Positions 8,239 to 17,165 of a DNA stretch of 35,383 nt are shown in pieces. Under the pieces are notes generated by a model that was not told the DNA's origin, searched no databases, and worked only from the letters and a program-made list of their open reading frames with translations. Position numbers and translations under genes: made by a program. Every line of letters starts with the position of its first letter. The stretch's first letter is position 1. The DNA is from an uncultured Pelagibacteraceae bacterium. GTDB lineage: Bacteria > Pseudomonadota > Alphaproteobacteria > Pelagibacterales > Pelagibacteraceae. The DNA is taken from positions 1 through 35,383 of the forward strand of contig CACAIU010000007.1 of the NCBI GenBank assembly GCA_902532645.1, given 5' to 3'.

Positions 8239-8793
8239 ATGCCTATAAAAACTCCAATATGTGATTTTGGTCAAAAAGCTATTCCATTTGAATTAAAATC
8301 CACTGAAAATAAAATTCTGTCCTTAAATGATGTCAAAGGTGAAAATGGAATTTTGATAATGTTTATTTGTAATCATTGTCCATATGTAAAAGCTATTACA
8401 AAAGAATTAGTTGAGGATTGTAGTGAATTGAAAAAAATTGGTATCAACACTGTTGCTATATGCTCAAACGATTTTGTAAATTATCCAGAAGACTCATTTG
8501 AAAACATGATCAAATTTTCAAATAAAAATCATTTTAATTTTCCTTATCTGCATGATGAAACTCAAGAAATTGCTAAAGCATATGATGCTGTATGTACTCC
8601 AGATTTCTTTGGGTACAATAAAAATTTAGAACTTCAGTATAGAGGAAGATTGAGAGAACTTAAAAAATTCATTCCAGTTAAAGATGGAGAAAGTGATCTA
8701 CTAACAGCTATGAAACAAATAGCTAAAACTGGAAAAGGCCCTGAGGATCAAATACCAAGTGCAGGATGTGGTATTAAATGGAAGTATGATTGA
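8239..8793 (+). CDS. Thioredoxin-fold (AhpC/TSA-Redoxin) protein with CNHC active site
   Basis: A 184-residue protein with thioredoxin-fold order. FICNHCPYVKA at residues 42-52 gives the redox pair Cys44/Cys47. The cis-proline loop is VCTPDFFGYN near 117-126, and the C-terminus DQIPSAGCGIKWK is the hallmark of a widespread 'thioredoxin family protein' group with a CxHC motif. No signal peptide is seen, so it is probably cytosolic. It is first in a + strand trio and its TGA overlaps the next ATG by one base. Confidence 0.85.
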   Translation: MPIKTPICDFGQKAIPFELKSTENKILSLNDVKGENGILIMFICNHCPYVKAITKELVEDCSELKKIGINTVAICSNDFVNYPEDSFENMIKFSNKNHFNFPYLHDETQEIAKAYDAVCTPDFFGYNKNLELQYRGRLRELKKFIPVKDGESDLLTAMKQIAKTGKGPEDQIPSAGCGIKWKYD

Positions 8794-9875
8794 TGTATCT
8801 AATTGTAACTAGATCATTTCCACCAGAGTTGGGTGGAATGCAAAGTCTTATGTGGGGTTTATCAAGAGAGTTATCAAAAAACTTTATGATAAAAGTTTTT
8901 GCAGATCATATAGAAGGTCATAAAGAATTTGATGAACAAGCATCTTTTTCGATTGAAAGAGTTGGAGGAATTAAATTGCTTAGAAAATATAGAAAAGCCC
9001 AATTAATTAATGAATATATTAAAGAAAATAAAATAGATGGAATTATTGCCGATCATTGGAAAAGTTTAGAACTTATTAAAACTTCTAAGAAAAAATACTG
9101 TTTAATTCATAGTAAAGAAATCAACTATCCTAAAGGTTCTGGTCAAAATAAAAGGGTAGTTAGTGCTTTAAATAATGTTGAAAAAGTTATAGCAAATTCT
9201 CAGTTTACAAAAAATCTAGCGATAGAACTTGGTGTTAATGCAAATAAAGTAATTGTTATAAATCCAGGTGTAGATCCTGCTGAAGAATTAAATAAAAAAA
9301 CTTTAGATAAAGTTGAAAGTATACTTAAATTCAAAAATCCAAGACTAATCACAGTTTCAAGATTTGATAAACGTAAAAATCATGAAAAAATAGTAATGGC
9401 TTTAAGAAATTTAAAACAAATTTATCCTGACATTGTTTACATATGTGTTGGATATGGAGAGGAAGAAGAAAATATTAAGAAACTGGTGAAAGAACTGGAT
9501 CTTGAAGCACAAGTTATGTTTTTTAAAGATATTAGCAATGATTTAAAAAATGCTTTAGTTTCAAAATCAAATATCTTTGTAATGCCATCCATAATCCATA
9601 AAAAATCAGTTGAAGGTTTTGGTATTGCGTATGTTGAAGCTGCACAATACGGTATTCCATCAATTGGTGGTAAAGATGGTGGTGCCGCAGATGCAATTGA
9701 TCATGAAAAAACTGGTTTAATATGTGATGGTAACAGTCTTGATGAAGTTTATTCTTCAATTAATTCAATATTGGAAAATAAAAAATATTTAAACCTTGGG
9801 AAAAATGCAAAAGAATTTGTTAATAAATTTCAATGGTCAAAAATAATTGAAGAGTACAAAAAGATACTAAATTGA
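8793..9875 (+). CDS. Glycosyltransferase family 4
   Basis: A 360-residue GT-B enzyme. The N-terminal domain has the glycine loop RSFPPELGGMQSL. The C-terminal donor domain has VINPGVDP, the VSRFDKRKNHEKIVMAL block and the E-x7-E motif in VEGFGIAYVEAAQYG near residue 273. Family members transfer sugars from nucleotide-sugar donors to lipid or glycan acceptors. I chose the ATG at 8793, which overlaps the preceding TGA in TGATG, over the TTG at 8790 that would add only one Met. It is coupled at its 3' end to the DMT gene. Confidence 0.9.
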   Translation: MYLIVTRSFPPELGGMQSLMWGLSRELSKNFMIKVFADHIEGHKEFDEQASFSIERVGGIKLLRKYRKAQLINEYIKENKIDGIIADHWKSLELIKTSKKKYCLIHSKEINYPKGSGQNKRVVSALNNVEKVIANSQFTKNLAIELGVNANKVIVINPGVDPAEELNKKTLDKVESILKFKNPRLITVSRFDKRKNHEKIVMALRNLKQIYPDIVYICVGYGEEEENIKKLVKELDLEAQVMFFKDISNDLKNALVSKSNIFVMPSIIHKKSVEGFGIAYVEAAQYGIPSIGGKDGGAADAIDHEKTGLICDGNSLDEVYSSINSILENKKYLNLGKNAKEFVNKFQWSKIIEEYKKILN

Positions 9876-10762
9876 TTTCAAATAATAAATTAGCAATTTT
9901 TTTAATTATAATCTCAGTTTTTTGTGGAACATTGATGTTAACATTTTTAAAATTAGCACAAGAAGAAGTTAATGTTTATGTTGCTGGATTTTTTAGATTT
10001 TTATTTGGTTTACTAATTATTTTTCCCTATATGCTAAAATCTAAATTTACAGTTTTTAAAACTAATCACCATAAAAAACATTTTTTAAGAGCGGTTTTAA
10101 ATTTACCTTCAATGTTGTTATATTTTTCAGCTTTAGTAATGATGCCAATTGAGAAAGCTACAGCGATATCTTTTGTTGTTCCTTTCATAGTAACTATTTT
10201 GGCTGTTTTGTTTCTTGGAGAAAAAATTTACATATACAGAAGTTTTGCCCTAGTTTTAGGATTTATAGGAATGTTAATAATTTTAAGACCTGGAATAATT
10301 GAAATCTCTCTTGGAGTTTATATGGCATTAGCCTCTTCATTTATGTGGTCAATAGTGATTATAATTACAAAAACTATCGCAAAAGATGATAGTTCGATTA
10401 CGATTTTATCTTATGGATACACGTACATGACAATTTTTAGTTTCATTATTGCGTTGTTTTATTGGCAAACACCTAATTTTCAAACTTTGATTTATTTATT
10501 TTTTGCAGGTTTATTTGGTACATTGTTACATCTTTGCATAAATCATGCATACAAATTAGTAGATGTTAGTATGACACAACCATACTCGTTTCTAAGTTTA
10601 GTGTTTGCTTCTTTAATTGGATATTATGTTTTTAGTGAAACACCTGATCTCTATACTTGGATTGGTGCTAGCGTTATATTTTTAGGTGTTTTAATCATGT
10701 CATATCGTGAAATGAAGCTTGATAAAGAAATCATTAGAAAACGAATAGATATTAAATCTTAA
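9872..10762 (+). CDS. EamA/DMT-family transporter
   Basis: A ten-helix inner-membrane protein of 296 residues made of two EamA repeats. The first ends near residue 138 with the typical LGFIGMLIILRPG, and the second closes with WIGASVIFLGVLIMSY. The start is TTG at 9872 inside TTGA, overlapping the glycosyltransferase stop by four bases. The next Met lies inside helix 1 and would destroy it, so the TTG start is well supported. The substrate is unknown; members export amino acids, nucleobases or other metabolites. The 3' end overlaps the convergent tctA gene by four bases with no room for a terminator. Confidence 0.88.
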   Translation: MISNNKLAIFLIIISVFCGTLMLTFLKLAQEEVNVYVAGFFRFLFGLLIIFPYMLKSKFTVFKTNHHKKHFLRAVLNLPSMLLYFSALVMMPIEKATAISFVVPFIVTILAVLFLGEKIYIYRSFALVLGFIGMLIILRPGIIEISLGVYMALASSFMWSIVIIITKTIAKDDSSITILSYGYTYMTIFSFIIALFYWQTPNFQTLIYLFFAGLFGTLLHLCINHAYKLVDVSMTQPYSFLSLVFASLIGYYVFSETPDLYTWIGASVIFLGVLIMSYREMKLDKEIIRKRIDIKS

Positions 10763-12258
10763 TATTTCTTCTTAAAGGTTTTGTAAATATGCCAAACTAC
10801 AATTAAAATTGTAGTTGCTAGGATGCATGCGGTTAATGTTCTGTCCCACAAAAATTCCCACGAACCATTACTTAATAACAAAGACCTTCTAAGATTTTCC
10901 TCCATCAATCCACCTAAAACAAAAGCTAATATCAAAGGTGGCATTGGAAAATCATATAATCTTAAAAAAGTTGCAACTACTGCAATCCCAATCATTAAAT
11001 AAATATCAAAATTATTAAATGACATTACGTAAATCCCTGTAACAGAGAAAAATAAAATAAGAGGAATTAAATAATTTTTAGGAACAGCAAGAATTCTAGC
11101 AATATAAGGAATAAGTGGTAAGTTTAATATAAGAAGAATTACCATTCCAATATACATAGACATAATTATTGACCAAAAAATCTCTGGATTAGTCATGTAA
11201 AGTCTAGGACCAGGCTGAACACCAAATCCTAAAAGTGCACCTAGCATTACCGCAGTTGTTCCACTTCCCGGAATTCCTAAAGTAAGCATTGGCACAAAAG
11301 AGCCTGAGCAAGCTGCATTATTTGCAGTTTCTGGTGCAGATAAACCATTTACACTACCTTTACCAAATTTTTCTTTTTCATCATCACTAACTACGTTTCG
11401 TTCCATTCCGTAAGCTAAAAAAGATGCAATTGTTGCACCAGCTCCAGGCAAAACACCAATTAAAAAACCAATTACTGATGATCTTGGAATTGTCTTATAC
11501 ATTTTTGTTCGTTCTTCTTTATTAATTTTAATTGAGCCTAATTCAGTTAAAGAAACTTGCTTAGCAGCACTAGTTGGATCATTTCTTTTTAAAATAATTG
11601 TTAATGCTTCACTCATTGCAAAAGTTGCCATCACAACTAGTACGAAACTAATTCCGTCAGTTAAGTTCATATTGTTAAATGTAAATCTTGTAATATCAGA
11701 CAAACTATCTTGGCCAACAGATGCCAACATCAAACCAAGCACTACCATCATCATTGCTTTTAAAAATTGTCCTTTAGACGAAAAAGCAGCAATCGCTGTT
11801 AAACCTAAAATCATTAAAGCAAAGTAATCTGGTGATCTAAAAGATAAACTTACTTTTGATAAACTTGGTGCCATAAATAATAAATAAATTGCAGATAATG
11901 TACCACCTGCAAATGAACTCCATGCTGCAATCGCTAAGGCTTTTCCTGCTTTACCCTGTTGTGCCATAGGATAACCATCAAATGAAGTTGCAACTGTTCC
12001 AGGGACACCGGGTGCATTTAATAATATAGAAGAAGTAGAACCACCAAATACTGCTCCATAATAAACACCAGCCATCAAAATTAATCCTGTTGCAGGATCA
12101 AAACCATAGGTAATTGGTATCATCAATGCGATAGCTGTCATTGGCCCAAGACCAGGAAGCATTCCAATTATTGTTCCAAAAAAACAACCAACCATAACCA
12201 TTAATATGTTCTGAAAAGTAAGTGCTGTTGTTAATCCAATTAATATTCCTTCAATCAT
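10759..12258 (-). CDS. tctA: Tripartite tricarboxylate transporter, large membrane subunit TctA
   Basis: A 499-residue integral membrane protein with about 12 helices that forms the transport channel with TctB and takes ligand from the periplasmic TctC. The paired family signatures are visible: GMLPGLGPMTAIALMIP near residues 32-48 and GVLPGAGATIASFLAYGMER near 268-287. SAPETANNAACSGSFVPMLTLGIPGS follows near 307-332. The transport is secondary and ion-coupled in known members. Its ATG overlaps the tctB stop by four bases. Known TTT substrates include citrate, other carboxylates and aromatic acids; nothing here picks one. Confidence 0.95.
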   Translation of the reverse strand: MIEGILIGLTTALTFQNILMVMVGCFFGTIIGMLPGLGPMTAIALMIPITYGFDPATGLILMAGVYYGAVFGGSTSSILLNAPGVPGTVATSFDGYPMAQQGKAGKALAIAAWSSFAGGTLSAIYLLFMAPSLSKVSLSFRSPDYFALMILGLTAIAAFSSKGQFLKAMMMVVLGLMLASVGQDSLSDITRFTFNNMNLTDGISFVLVVMATFAMSEALTIILKRNDPTSAAKQVSLTELGSIKINKEERTKMYKTIPRSSVIGFLIGVLPGAGATIASFLAYGMERNVVSDDEKEKFGKGSVNGLSAPETANNAACSGSFVPMLTLGIPGSGTTAVMLGALLGFGVQPGPRLYMTNPEIFWSIIMSMYIGMVILLILNLPLIPYIARILAVPKNYLIPLILFFSVTGIYVMSFNNFDIYLMIGIAVVATFLRLYDFPMPPLILAFVLGGLMEENLRRSLLLSNGSWEFLWDRTLTACILATTILIVVWHIYKTFKKKY

Positions 12259-12725
12259 CCCATAACTCCTATTGATTGTAAGAATGGATCCCTCAAATAT
12301 ATATCAAGAATACCGTGTAGGAGATACATAAAGGCTGCAACAAATGGAAAGGATAATAAAAACATTAAAATCCATCTTCGTTCTCCTAAAAAATAATATG
12401 ACGCAAATAAAAATAAAGATGTAGTTAAAAAATATCCAACTTTTAAAATTGTAGCTCCATAAATAATAGCAATAAGTATAAGTATTCCTGTTTTCTTATA
12501 TTCTAAATTTTTATGATCAACTTTAATTGTATTTGGATCTGGTAAAATAAGTTTTAATCCAGAAAAAAATAATCCTGCATAACCTAAATAAATTGGAAAT
12601 GTTCGTGCATTAAATGGTGCATTTTCATCAAATGCAAATACTTGAATTTGGTAAGCAGTATATAAATAAAATGCTGAAAAAATAAAAAAGAGCAGTGATA
12701 TAATTTTTGTAGTATTTATATTCAC
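12255..12725 (-). CDS. tctB: Tripartite tricarboxylate transporter, small membrane subunit TctB
   Basis: A 156-residue protein with four hydrophobic segments, as usual for TctB, and the characteristic FDENAPFNARTFPIYLGYAGL segment near residues 32-52. It starts with GTG at 12725. There is no alternative start before the first helix, and there is no good Shine-Dalgarno sequence. The start codon lies inside a long hairpin followed by a T-tract (12677-12731), so translation of tctB and termination of the transcript compete for the same sequence. It lies between tctC and tctA in the usual C-B-A order. Confidence 0.88.
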   Translation of the reverse strand: MNINTTKIISLLFFIFSAFYLYTAYQIQVFAFDENAPFNARTFPIYLGYAGLFFSGLKLILPDPNTIKVDHKNLEYKKTGILILIAIIYGATILKVGYFLTTSLFLFASYYFLGERRWILMFLLSFPFVAAFMYLLHGILDIYLRDPFLQSIGVMG

Positions 12726-12731
12726 TGCTCT
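12677..12731 (-). terminator. Terminator/attenuator-like hairpin overlapping the tctB start codon
   Basis: Read on the minus strand, AGAGCAGTGA (12731-12722) pairs perfectly with TCACTGCTCT (12698-12689). After one bulged base, five further pairs (TATAA with TTATA) extend the stem to about 15 bp around a 12-nt loop. The 3' arm runs directly into TTTTTTATTTTTT (12689-12677). The 5' arm contains the GTG start codon of tctB. The layout suits partial termination after the abundant binding protein tctC, relieved when ribosomes start tctB. Confidence 0.7.
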
Positions 12732-12752
12732 AATTTCAAATAATCCTAAGGA

Positions 12753-13733
12753 TTATATAACTCCTAATTTTTTCATAAGAGCTGTCATTTCTTGAGTTTG
12801 TTTTTCTAAGAAAGAAACAAACTTGCCTTCTGGATTGTAAATATTAACCCAAGCATTTCTTGCTCTGACATTTTCCCATTCAGGAGTTTTTTGTACATCG
12901 CCAAGCATTTTTGCAATAGCTGATCTATCAGCATTGCTCATACCTGGAGGGCCAAAGAAACCTCTCCAGTTAACGAATTGTACATCATATCCTTGTTCTT
13001 TAAGAGTTGGTGCATCTGGTGCATCAGAAACTCTTGAAGGCGCAGTGATACCAATAATTCTTACTTGGTCTCTTGCACCCATCAATTCACCTAAACCAGT
13101 TGATATGATTTGAGTTTCTCCTGATAAAAGTCCAGCTAAAGCTTTTCCACCAGCATCATAAGGAATGTATTGAACAGCATTCGGATCTGCACCTGCAGCT
13201 TGGAAAGCTAAAGCACCAATTAAATGGTCCATACTTCCTCTCACTGATCCACCAGCCATTTTAACTGAATTTGGATCTTTTTTGTAAGCATCAACTACAT
13301 CTTTAAAGTTTTTAAAAGATGAACTTTTAGCAACTGCGATAGCACCGTAGTCACCAATTACACCAGCTATTGGCACAACATCTTTATAAGATAAAGTTCC
13401 ACTTCCTTTTACATAACCTTTGTGTCTAGTAATTGATCTTAATACTAATGGTGTTGATTGAACTAAAACTGTATTAGCAGGTTTAGTATTGATCATGTAA
13501 GCTAAAGCTTTACCACCACCACCACCTGACATATTTTCAAATGATGCACTACTTAACATACCAGCTTTTGTTAAAGCTTCTCCAGTACCTCTAGCGGTTC
13601 CATCCCAACCACCACCAGCACCACCACCAATTACAAAGTGCAATTTGTCAATTGCTACTGAGCTTGTAGTTGTTGCTGAGAATAATAGGATTGCTGAGAA
13701 TAATACTGAAACTATTTTTTTTAAGTTTTTCAT
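12753..13733 (-). CDS. tctC: Tripartite tricarboxylate transporter periplasmic binding protein TctC
   Basis: A 326-residue protein of the Bug/TctC family. The N-terminal signal peptide (hydrophobic stretch 9-27) is followed by FVIGGGAGGGWDGTARGTG, the family ligand-loop region. VQSTPLVLRSI, YKDVVPIAGV, the AGGSVRGSMDHL loop and YDAGGKALAGLLSGE are also typical. It captures an organic anion in the periplasm and delivers it to TctBA. The start is supported by GAGAGGG at 13747-13741, 7 nt before the ATG. The 222-nt gap to the divergent AbrB gene holds the promoters of both. Confidence 0.93.
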   Translation of the reverse strand: MKNLKKIVSVLFSAILLFSATTTSSVAIDKLHFVIGGGAGGGWDGTARGTGEALTKAGMLSSASFENMSGGGGGKALAYMINTKPANTVLVQSTPLVLRSITRHKGYVKGSGTLSYKDVVPIAGVIGDYGAIAVAKSSSFKNFKDVVDAYKKDPNSVKMAGGSVRGSMDHLIGALAFQAAGADPNAVQYIPYDAGGKALAGLLSGETQIISTGLGELMGARDQVRIIGITAPSRVSDAPDAPTLKEQGYDVQFVNWRGFFGPPGMSNADRSAIAKMLGDVQKTPEWENVRARNAWVNIYNPEGKFVSFLEKQTQEMTALMKKLGVI

Positions 13734-13955
13734 TATTTATCCCTCTCTAATTTAAAAACGCTAGTTAATTATAGTCTTAATGTTTATTCAACCTGTAATT
13801 AAGTAACACAACTTTTAATTGAAACTACTTTAACAAAAAAAATATCAATCAAATACAATGTTTTATTTTTTTTACAGATTAAAGTTTCACTTAATTCACT
13901 AGTTTTAATTTCTTTTTTCTTATCTTTTAAAAAGTTGATGATAGAAGCTTAATGA

Positions 13956-15032
13956 ATGATTAATCATCAAATCATATTTTACCTTAATAATGCAAAACAA
14001 GTTTTTTCAATTAAATTTGTTACTGTTCTAATAATTTCTATTCCTAGCGCAATTATTGCTGACTATTTTAATATTCCTCTAGCTTGGTTTTTAGGCCCTA
14101 TGATTATCACCTCAATTGCTGCTTTATCTGGTCTAAAAATCCTGATGCCTAAAATTGTATTAAGTTTTATCTTGATAATTTTAGGTTTGCATATTGGAAA
14201 TTACATAGACCAAAATTTGTTTAATCAAATGCTTGATTGGATTTGGACTTCATTAATTATGTTAATCTACATAATAATTTGTATTTTAGTTGTCGCTAAA
14301 TACCTCCAAAAATTTGCAAGTTATGGAGAAAAAGCTTCAATATTTTCAGCAGCACCTGGGGCATTGGGTCCTTTAATGATTTTAGCAGAAAATGAAAAAA
14401 CAGATTTATCTCAAGTTGCAACCTCTCACTTAATTAGATTAATCATCATAATAACTGTCATTCCATTTATTATAGTTAATAATACTGACAACAGTGTTTT
14501 GTTAAATAATGACTTCGATTATTTAGCTCAAAATCATTTCAATTTAATTTTACTTATTATTACGTCTTTGTTTTTTATATTTGTTTTTGATAAAATTAGA
14601 ATACCAGCAGCTTTACTTTCTGGAACATTATTTGCTAGTGGTTTGTTGCAAATTACTGATATAGCTTCTTATAAATTACCAGATGAAACAGTAAATTTTT
14701 GTTTGCTAATTCTTGGTTCTTCAGTTGGTTGTAGATTTGCTGAAAAAACTGTTAAAGAAATAGCCAATAATTCTCTTCATAGTATTGTAGCTACTACTAT
14801 TTTGGTAGTATTAGGTTTACTTGCAGCCTATGTTGCAACATTTTTTGTTGAGACAAATATTTTAACTCTAATTTTATCTTTTAGTCCTGGTGGAATTTAT
14901 GAGGTAGCAGTTATAGCAATTGCATTTGATTTAGACCCAGACTTTGTTGCTTTTCACCATATAATAAGATTACTTTTCATACTTTTCACAGTTCCTATAT
15001 TTTTAAGAGTATTAGAAAAAATTAGGAAATAA
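13956..15032 (+). CDS. AbrB-family integral membrane protein (membrane AbrB duplication)
   Basis: A 358-residue membrane protein with two homologous halves of about five helices each. The first half contains FNIPLAWFLGPMIITSIAA (about 37-55) and FSAAPGALGPLMILAE (about 129-144). The second contains IRIPAALLSGTLFASGLLQ and SFSPGGIYEVAVIAIAFDLDPDFVAFHHIIR. These match the family once labelled 'ammonia monooxygenase' or regulator AbrB, whose real function is poorly established. It is divergent from tctC, and such proteins are often found beside TTT or TRAP systems, so a link to the same substrate is plausible but inferred. The 3' end overlaps the convergent GT9 gene by 11 nt. Confidence 0.85.
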   Translation: MINHQIIFYLNNAKQVFSIKFVTVLIISIPSAIIADYFNIPLAWFLGPMIITSIAALSGLKILMPKIVLSFILIILGLHIGNYIDQNLFNQMLDWIWTSLIMLIYIIICILVVAKYLQKFASYGEKASIFSAAPGALGPLMILAENEKTDLSQVATSHLIRLIIIITVIPFIIVNNTDNSVLLNNDFDYLAQNHFNLILLIITSLFFIFVFDKIRIPAALLSGTLFASGLLQITDIASYKLPDETVNFCLLILGSSVGCRFAEKTVKEIANNSLHSIVATTILVVLGLLAAYVATFFVETNILTLILSFSPGGIYEVAVIAIAFDLDPDFVAFHHIIRLLFILFTVPIFLRVLEKIRK

Positions 15033-15963
15033 TATCAGAAAGTCTTTCAAAAACTTTTTCTGCTGAAAGTTTAGATAATTCAGGAGCTTGTATTGCTTTA
15101 AAATTTTCTCTTTCAATACTTACTTTAAATGGAGTTGTATGAGATCCAAATAAAGCGATACCTTTTGATCCTAAGTGTGCTGTCATATGTGCTGGTCCAG
15201 TATCATTTGCAATAACAAAAGAACTATCTCTAATTAATGTTGCTAACTGAGAAATATCTAAGGCTTTGCCATTATCTAAAACACAAAGTGCATTAATATT
15301 TGATGCTTCTTTAATTTCACTCGGTCCAGGTGCAATTACTACTTTAAATTTGTTTTCTGATTTTTCATTAATCATAGAAATTAACTCATTATAATAAGGC
15401 CATTTCTTTATAGTTAAATGAGGCGAACAAAAAGGAAAAAGAAGAATATATTTATCTAATTGATGGTGATTTTTTATTTGAGATATGTCTGTTGTGCTCC
15501 ATGAAAAATCAGGACTTAAAGTATAATTTGTTTTGATACCTGAACTTTTTAATTGATGATCAAATCTAGACAAAACAGAATCATTATCAAAATCTTGTTT
15601 TGTAGTTCCTTCTGGTAAAGTGGTTTCTGTAGAAGACCAAATATCTTTTGTTGCTTTTGGAAATAAAATTTTTTTATAAAAAGCAGTTCTACTAGAATTC
15701 TGTAGATCGTAAACTTTAGAAAAATTATATTTTTTTATATTTTTCATTAATGAATATAAATAAATTAGGTTTAATCTAGATAATCGCTTATCTAAAATAA
15801 CATCAGAAATATGTGGATTTTTTTTTAATAAATCAATGTATGGTTTGGTTGTGAGCAAATAAATTTCATCTCCTTTATGATTCTCAGAAATATCTTGAAT
15901 TGCACCACAAGCTTGAGCTATATCACCCAAAGAACCATGTTTAATAATTAAAATATTAGACAT
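15022..15963 (-). CDS. Glycosyltransferase family 9 (heptosyltransferase-like)
   Basis: A 313-residue GT-B protein. MSNILIIKHGSLGDIAQACGAI is the GT9 N-terminus (the family K-x-GSLGD loop). The donor-binding region IANDTGPAHMTAHLGSKGIALFGSHTTPFK near residues 251-280 is the strongest family signature. Known members add ADP-heptose to lipopolysaccharide core or similar sugars; with no heptose pathway in view the donor remains open. It is divergent from the DUF6165 gene with 32 nt between them. Confidence 0.9.
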   Translation of the reverse strand: MSNILIIKHGSLGDIAQACGAIQDISENHKGDEIYLLTTKPYIDLLKKNPHISDVILDKRLSRLNLIYLYSLMKNIKKYNFSKVYDLQNSSRTAFYKKILFPKATKDIWSSTETTLPEGTTKQDFDNDSVLSRFDHQLKSSGIKTNYTLSPDFSWSTTDISQIKNHHQLDKYILLFPFCSPHLTIKKWPYYNELISMINEKSENKFKVVIAPGPSEIKEASNINALCVLDNGKALDISQLATLIRDSSFVIANDTGPAHMTAHLGSKGIALFGSHTTPFKVSIERENFKAIQAPELSKLSAEKVFERLSDIIS

Positions 15964-15995
15964 ATTTTTAACAATTTAACATAGTATAAAATTTA

Positions 15996-16385
15996 ATGAA
16001 TAAAATTATAGTAGAAGTATCGGTTGGTGAGCTTTTAGACAAAATTTCAATCTTAGAAATTAAAAAAGAAAAAATTAAAGACCCTGAAAAACTAAAATTC
16101 ATATCGAATGAACATTCGATTCTGAAAGATCAATTAAAAAAAAATGTTAAATCTGATGATAAACTAAATAAATTATTCCAAGATTTAAAAGAAATTAATG
16201 CTAAACTTTGGGTCATAGAAGATAACAAAAGAGATTGTGAAAAAAATAAAGACTTTGGTGATAAATTTATAAAATTATCTAGAGATGTTCATTTTTTAAA
16301 TGATGATCGAGCAAAAATTAAATTAGAAATGAATAATCACACTGGATCAACTATCAAAGAAATTAAAGAATATACTAGCTATTAA
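15996..16385 (+). CDS. DUF6165 family coiled-coil protein
   Basis: A 129-residue charged protein that is mostly helical, with Lys/Glu/Leu heptads through most of its length. The opening IIVEVSVGELLDKISILEIKKEKI is what I recognise as the DUF6165 hallmark, followed by LWVIEDNKRDCE near residue 70. Its function is unknown. In other alphaproteobacteria I recall this family near glycosyltransferases, which agrees with the divergent GT9 neighbour. No signal peptide or membrane segment is seen. The end overlaps the convergent PhyH gene by 11 nt. Confidence 0.75.
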   Translation: MNKIIVEVSVGELLDKISILEIKKEKIKDPEKLKFISNEHSILKDQLKKNVKSDDKLNKLFQDLKEINAKLWVIEDNKRDCEKNKDFGDKFIKLSRDVHFLNDDRAKIKLEMNNHTGSTIKEIKEYTSY

Positions 16386-17163
16386 AAACTTTAGGAAACC
16401 AATCATCTCTCATCAAATCTCCCGTTTTCAAATTAATTCCATCAAATGGAGGTGAAGTCGGCCCTCCTCTATCAATATATTTTACATCATCTCCTATAAA
16501 TCTCATCGAAAATGCTCTTCGTGATTTAGAAGAATTGTTTCCTGTTGAGCCATGTACAGTTTTAAAGTTAAACAAAACAGCATCACCCAAACTTAATTCT
16601 GGAATTAAAATATTTTTTTCAAATTCTTTTAAGGGTGGTAAATCCATAAAAGAACTATTATCATCGTACCAAGATTGGTTATTTGACCATTTTGTAGGTC
16701 TAATTAACTTTGACCATTTGTGAGATCCTAAAATTATTTTTAAATTATTTTTCTGATCAACTTCATCTAATGGAATCCAAAAACTTCCCGTATCATTACC
16801 ATCAACACAGTAATATGGCATATCTTGATGCCAGGGTGTTTCTTTGTGAGTACCTGAATCCTTTATAAAAATGTGTTCATGAAATATTTGAGTAGATTTA
16901 GAATTAGTTGCTTCTGCAACTATTTGGGCTCCAGGTGATTTATACAAACAATCTTTAAATTCTTCTATCCTCTCCCAGTTACAATAATCCTCAAAAAATC
17001 TTCCATTATCATCAGTCACATTTTCTCTTCCATGCTTACTTGGATTATCTAAAACTTTTTGAAATCCTTTTCTAAGTGGCCCAATCCAATCTTTAAATAC
17101 ATCCTTAATTATTATTACACCATCATTTTGATAATCTTTAATTTGTCTATCGGATAAAAACAT
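16375..17163 (-). CDS. Phytanoyl-CoA dioxygenase (PhyH) family Fe(II)/2-oxoglutarate oxygenase
   Basis: A 262-residue cupin-fold oxygenase. The iron facial triad is readable as His112-x-Asp114 in PWHQDMPYY and His204 in KTVHGSTGNN. Arg215 or Arg216 in KSRRAFSMRF is the 2-oxoglutarate anchor. The family hydroxylates small molecules such as phytanoyl-CoA or ectoine, and other members act on further substrates. It starts 2 nt after the second permease of a polar amino-acid ABC transporter, so it is probably co-transcribed and may act on what that system imports. Family and metal site are clear; the substrate is not. Confidence 0.88.
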   Translation of the reverse strand: MFLSDRQIKDYQNDGVIIIKDVFKDWIGPLRKGFQKVLDNPSKHGRENVTDDNGRFFEDYCNWERIEEFKDCLYKSPGAQIVAEATNSKSTQIFHEHIFIKDSGTHKETPWHQDMPYYCVDGNDTGSFWIPLDEVDQKNNLKIILGSHKWSKLIRPTKWSNNQSWYDDNSSFMDLPPLKEFEKNILIPELSLGDAVLFNFKTVHGSTGNNSSKSRRAFSMRFIGDDVKYIDRGGPTSPPFDGINLKTGDLMRDDWFPKVFNS

Positions 17164-17165
17164 TT

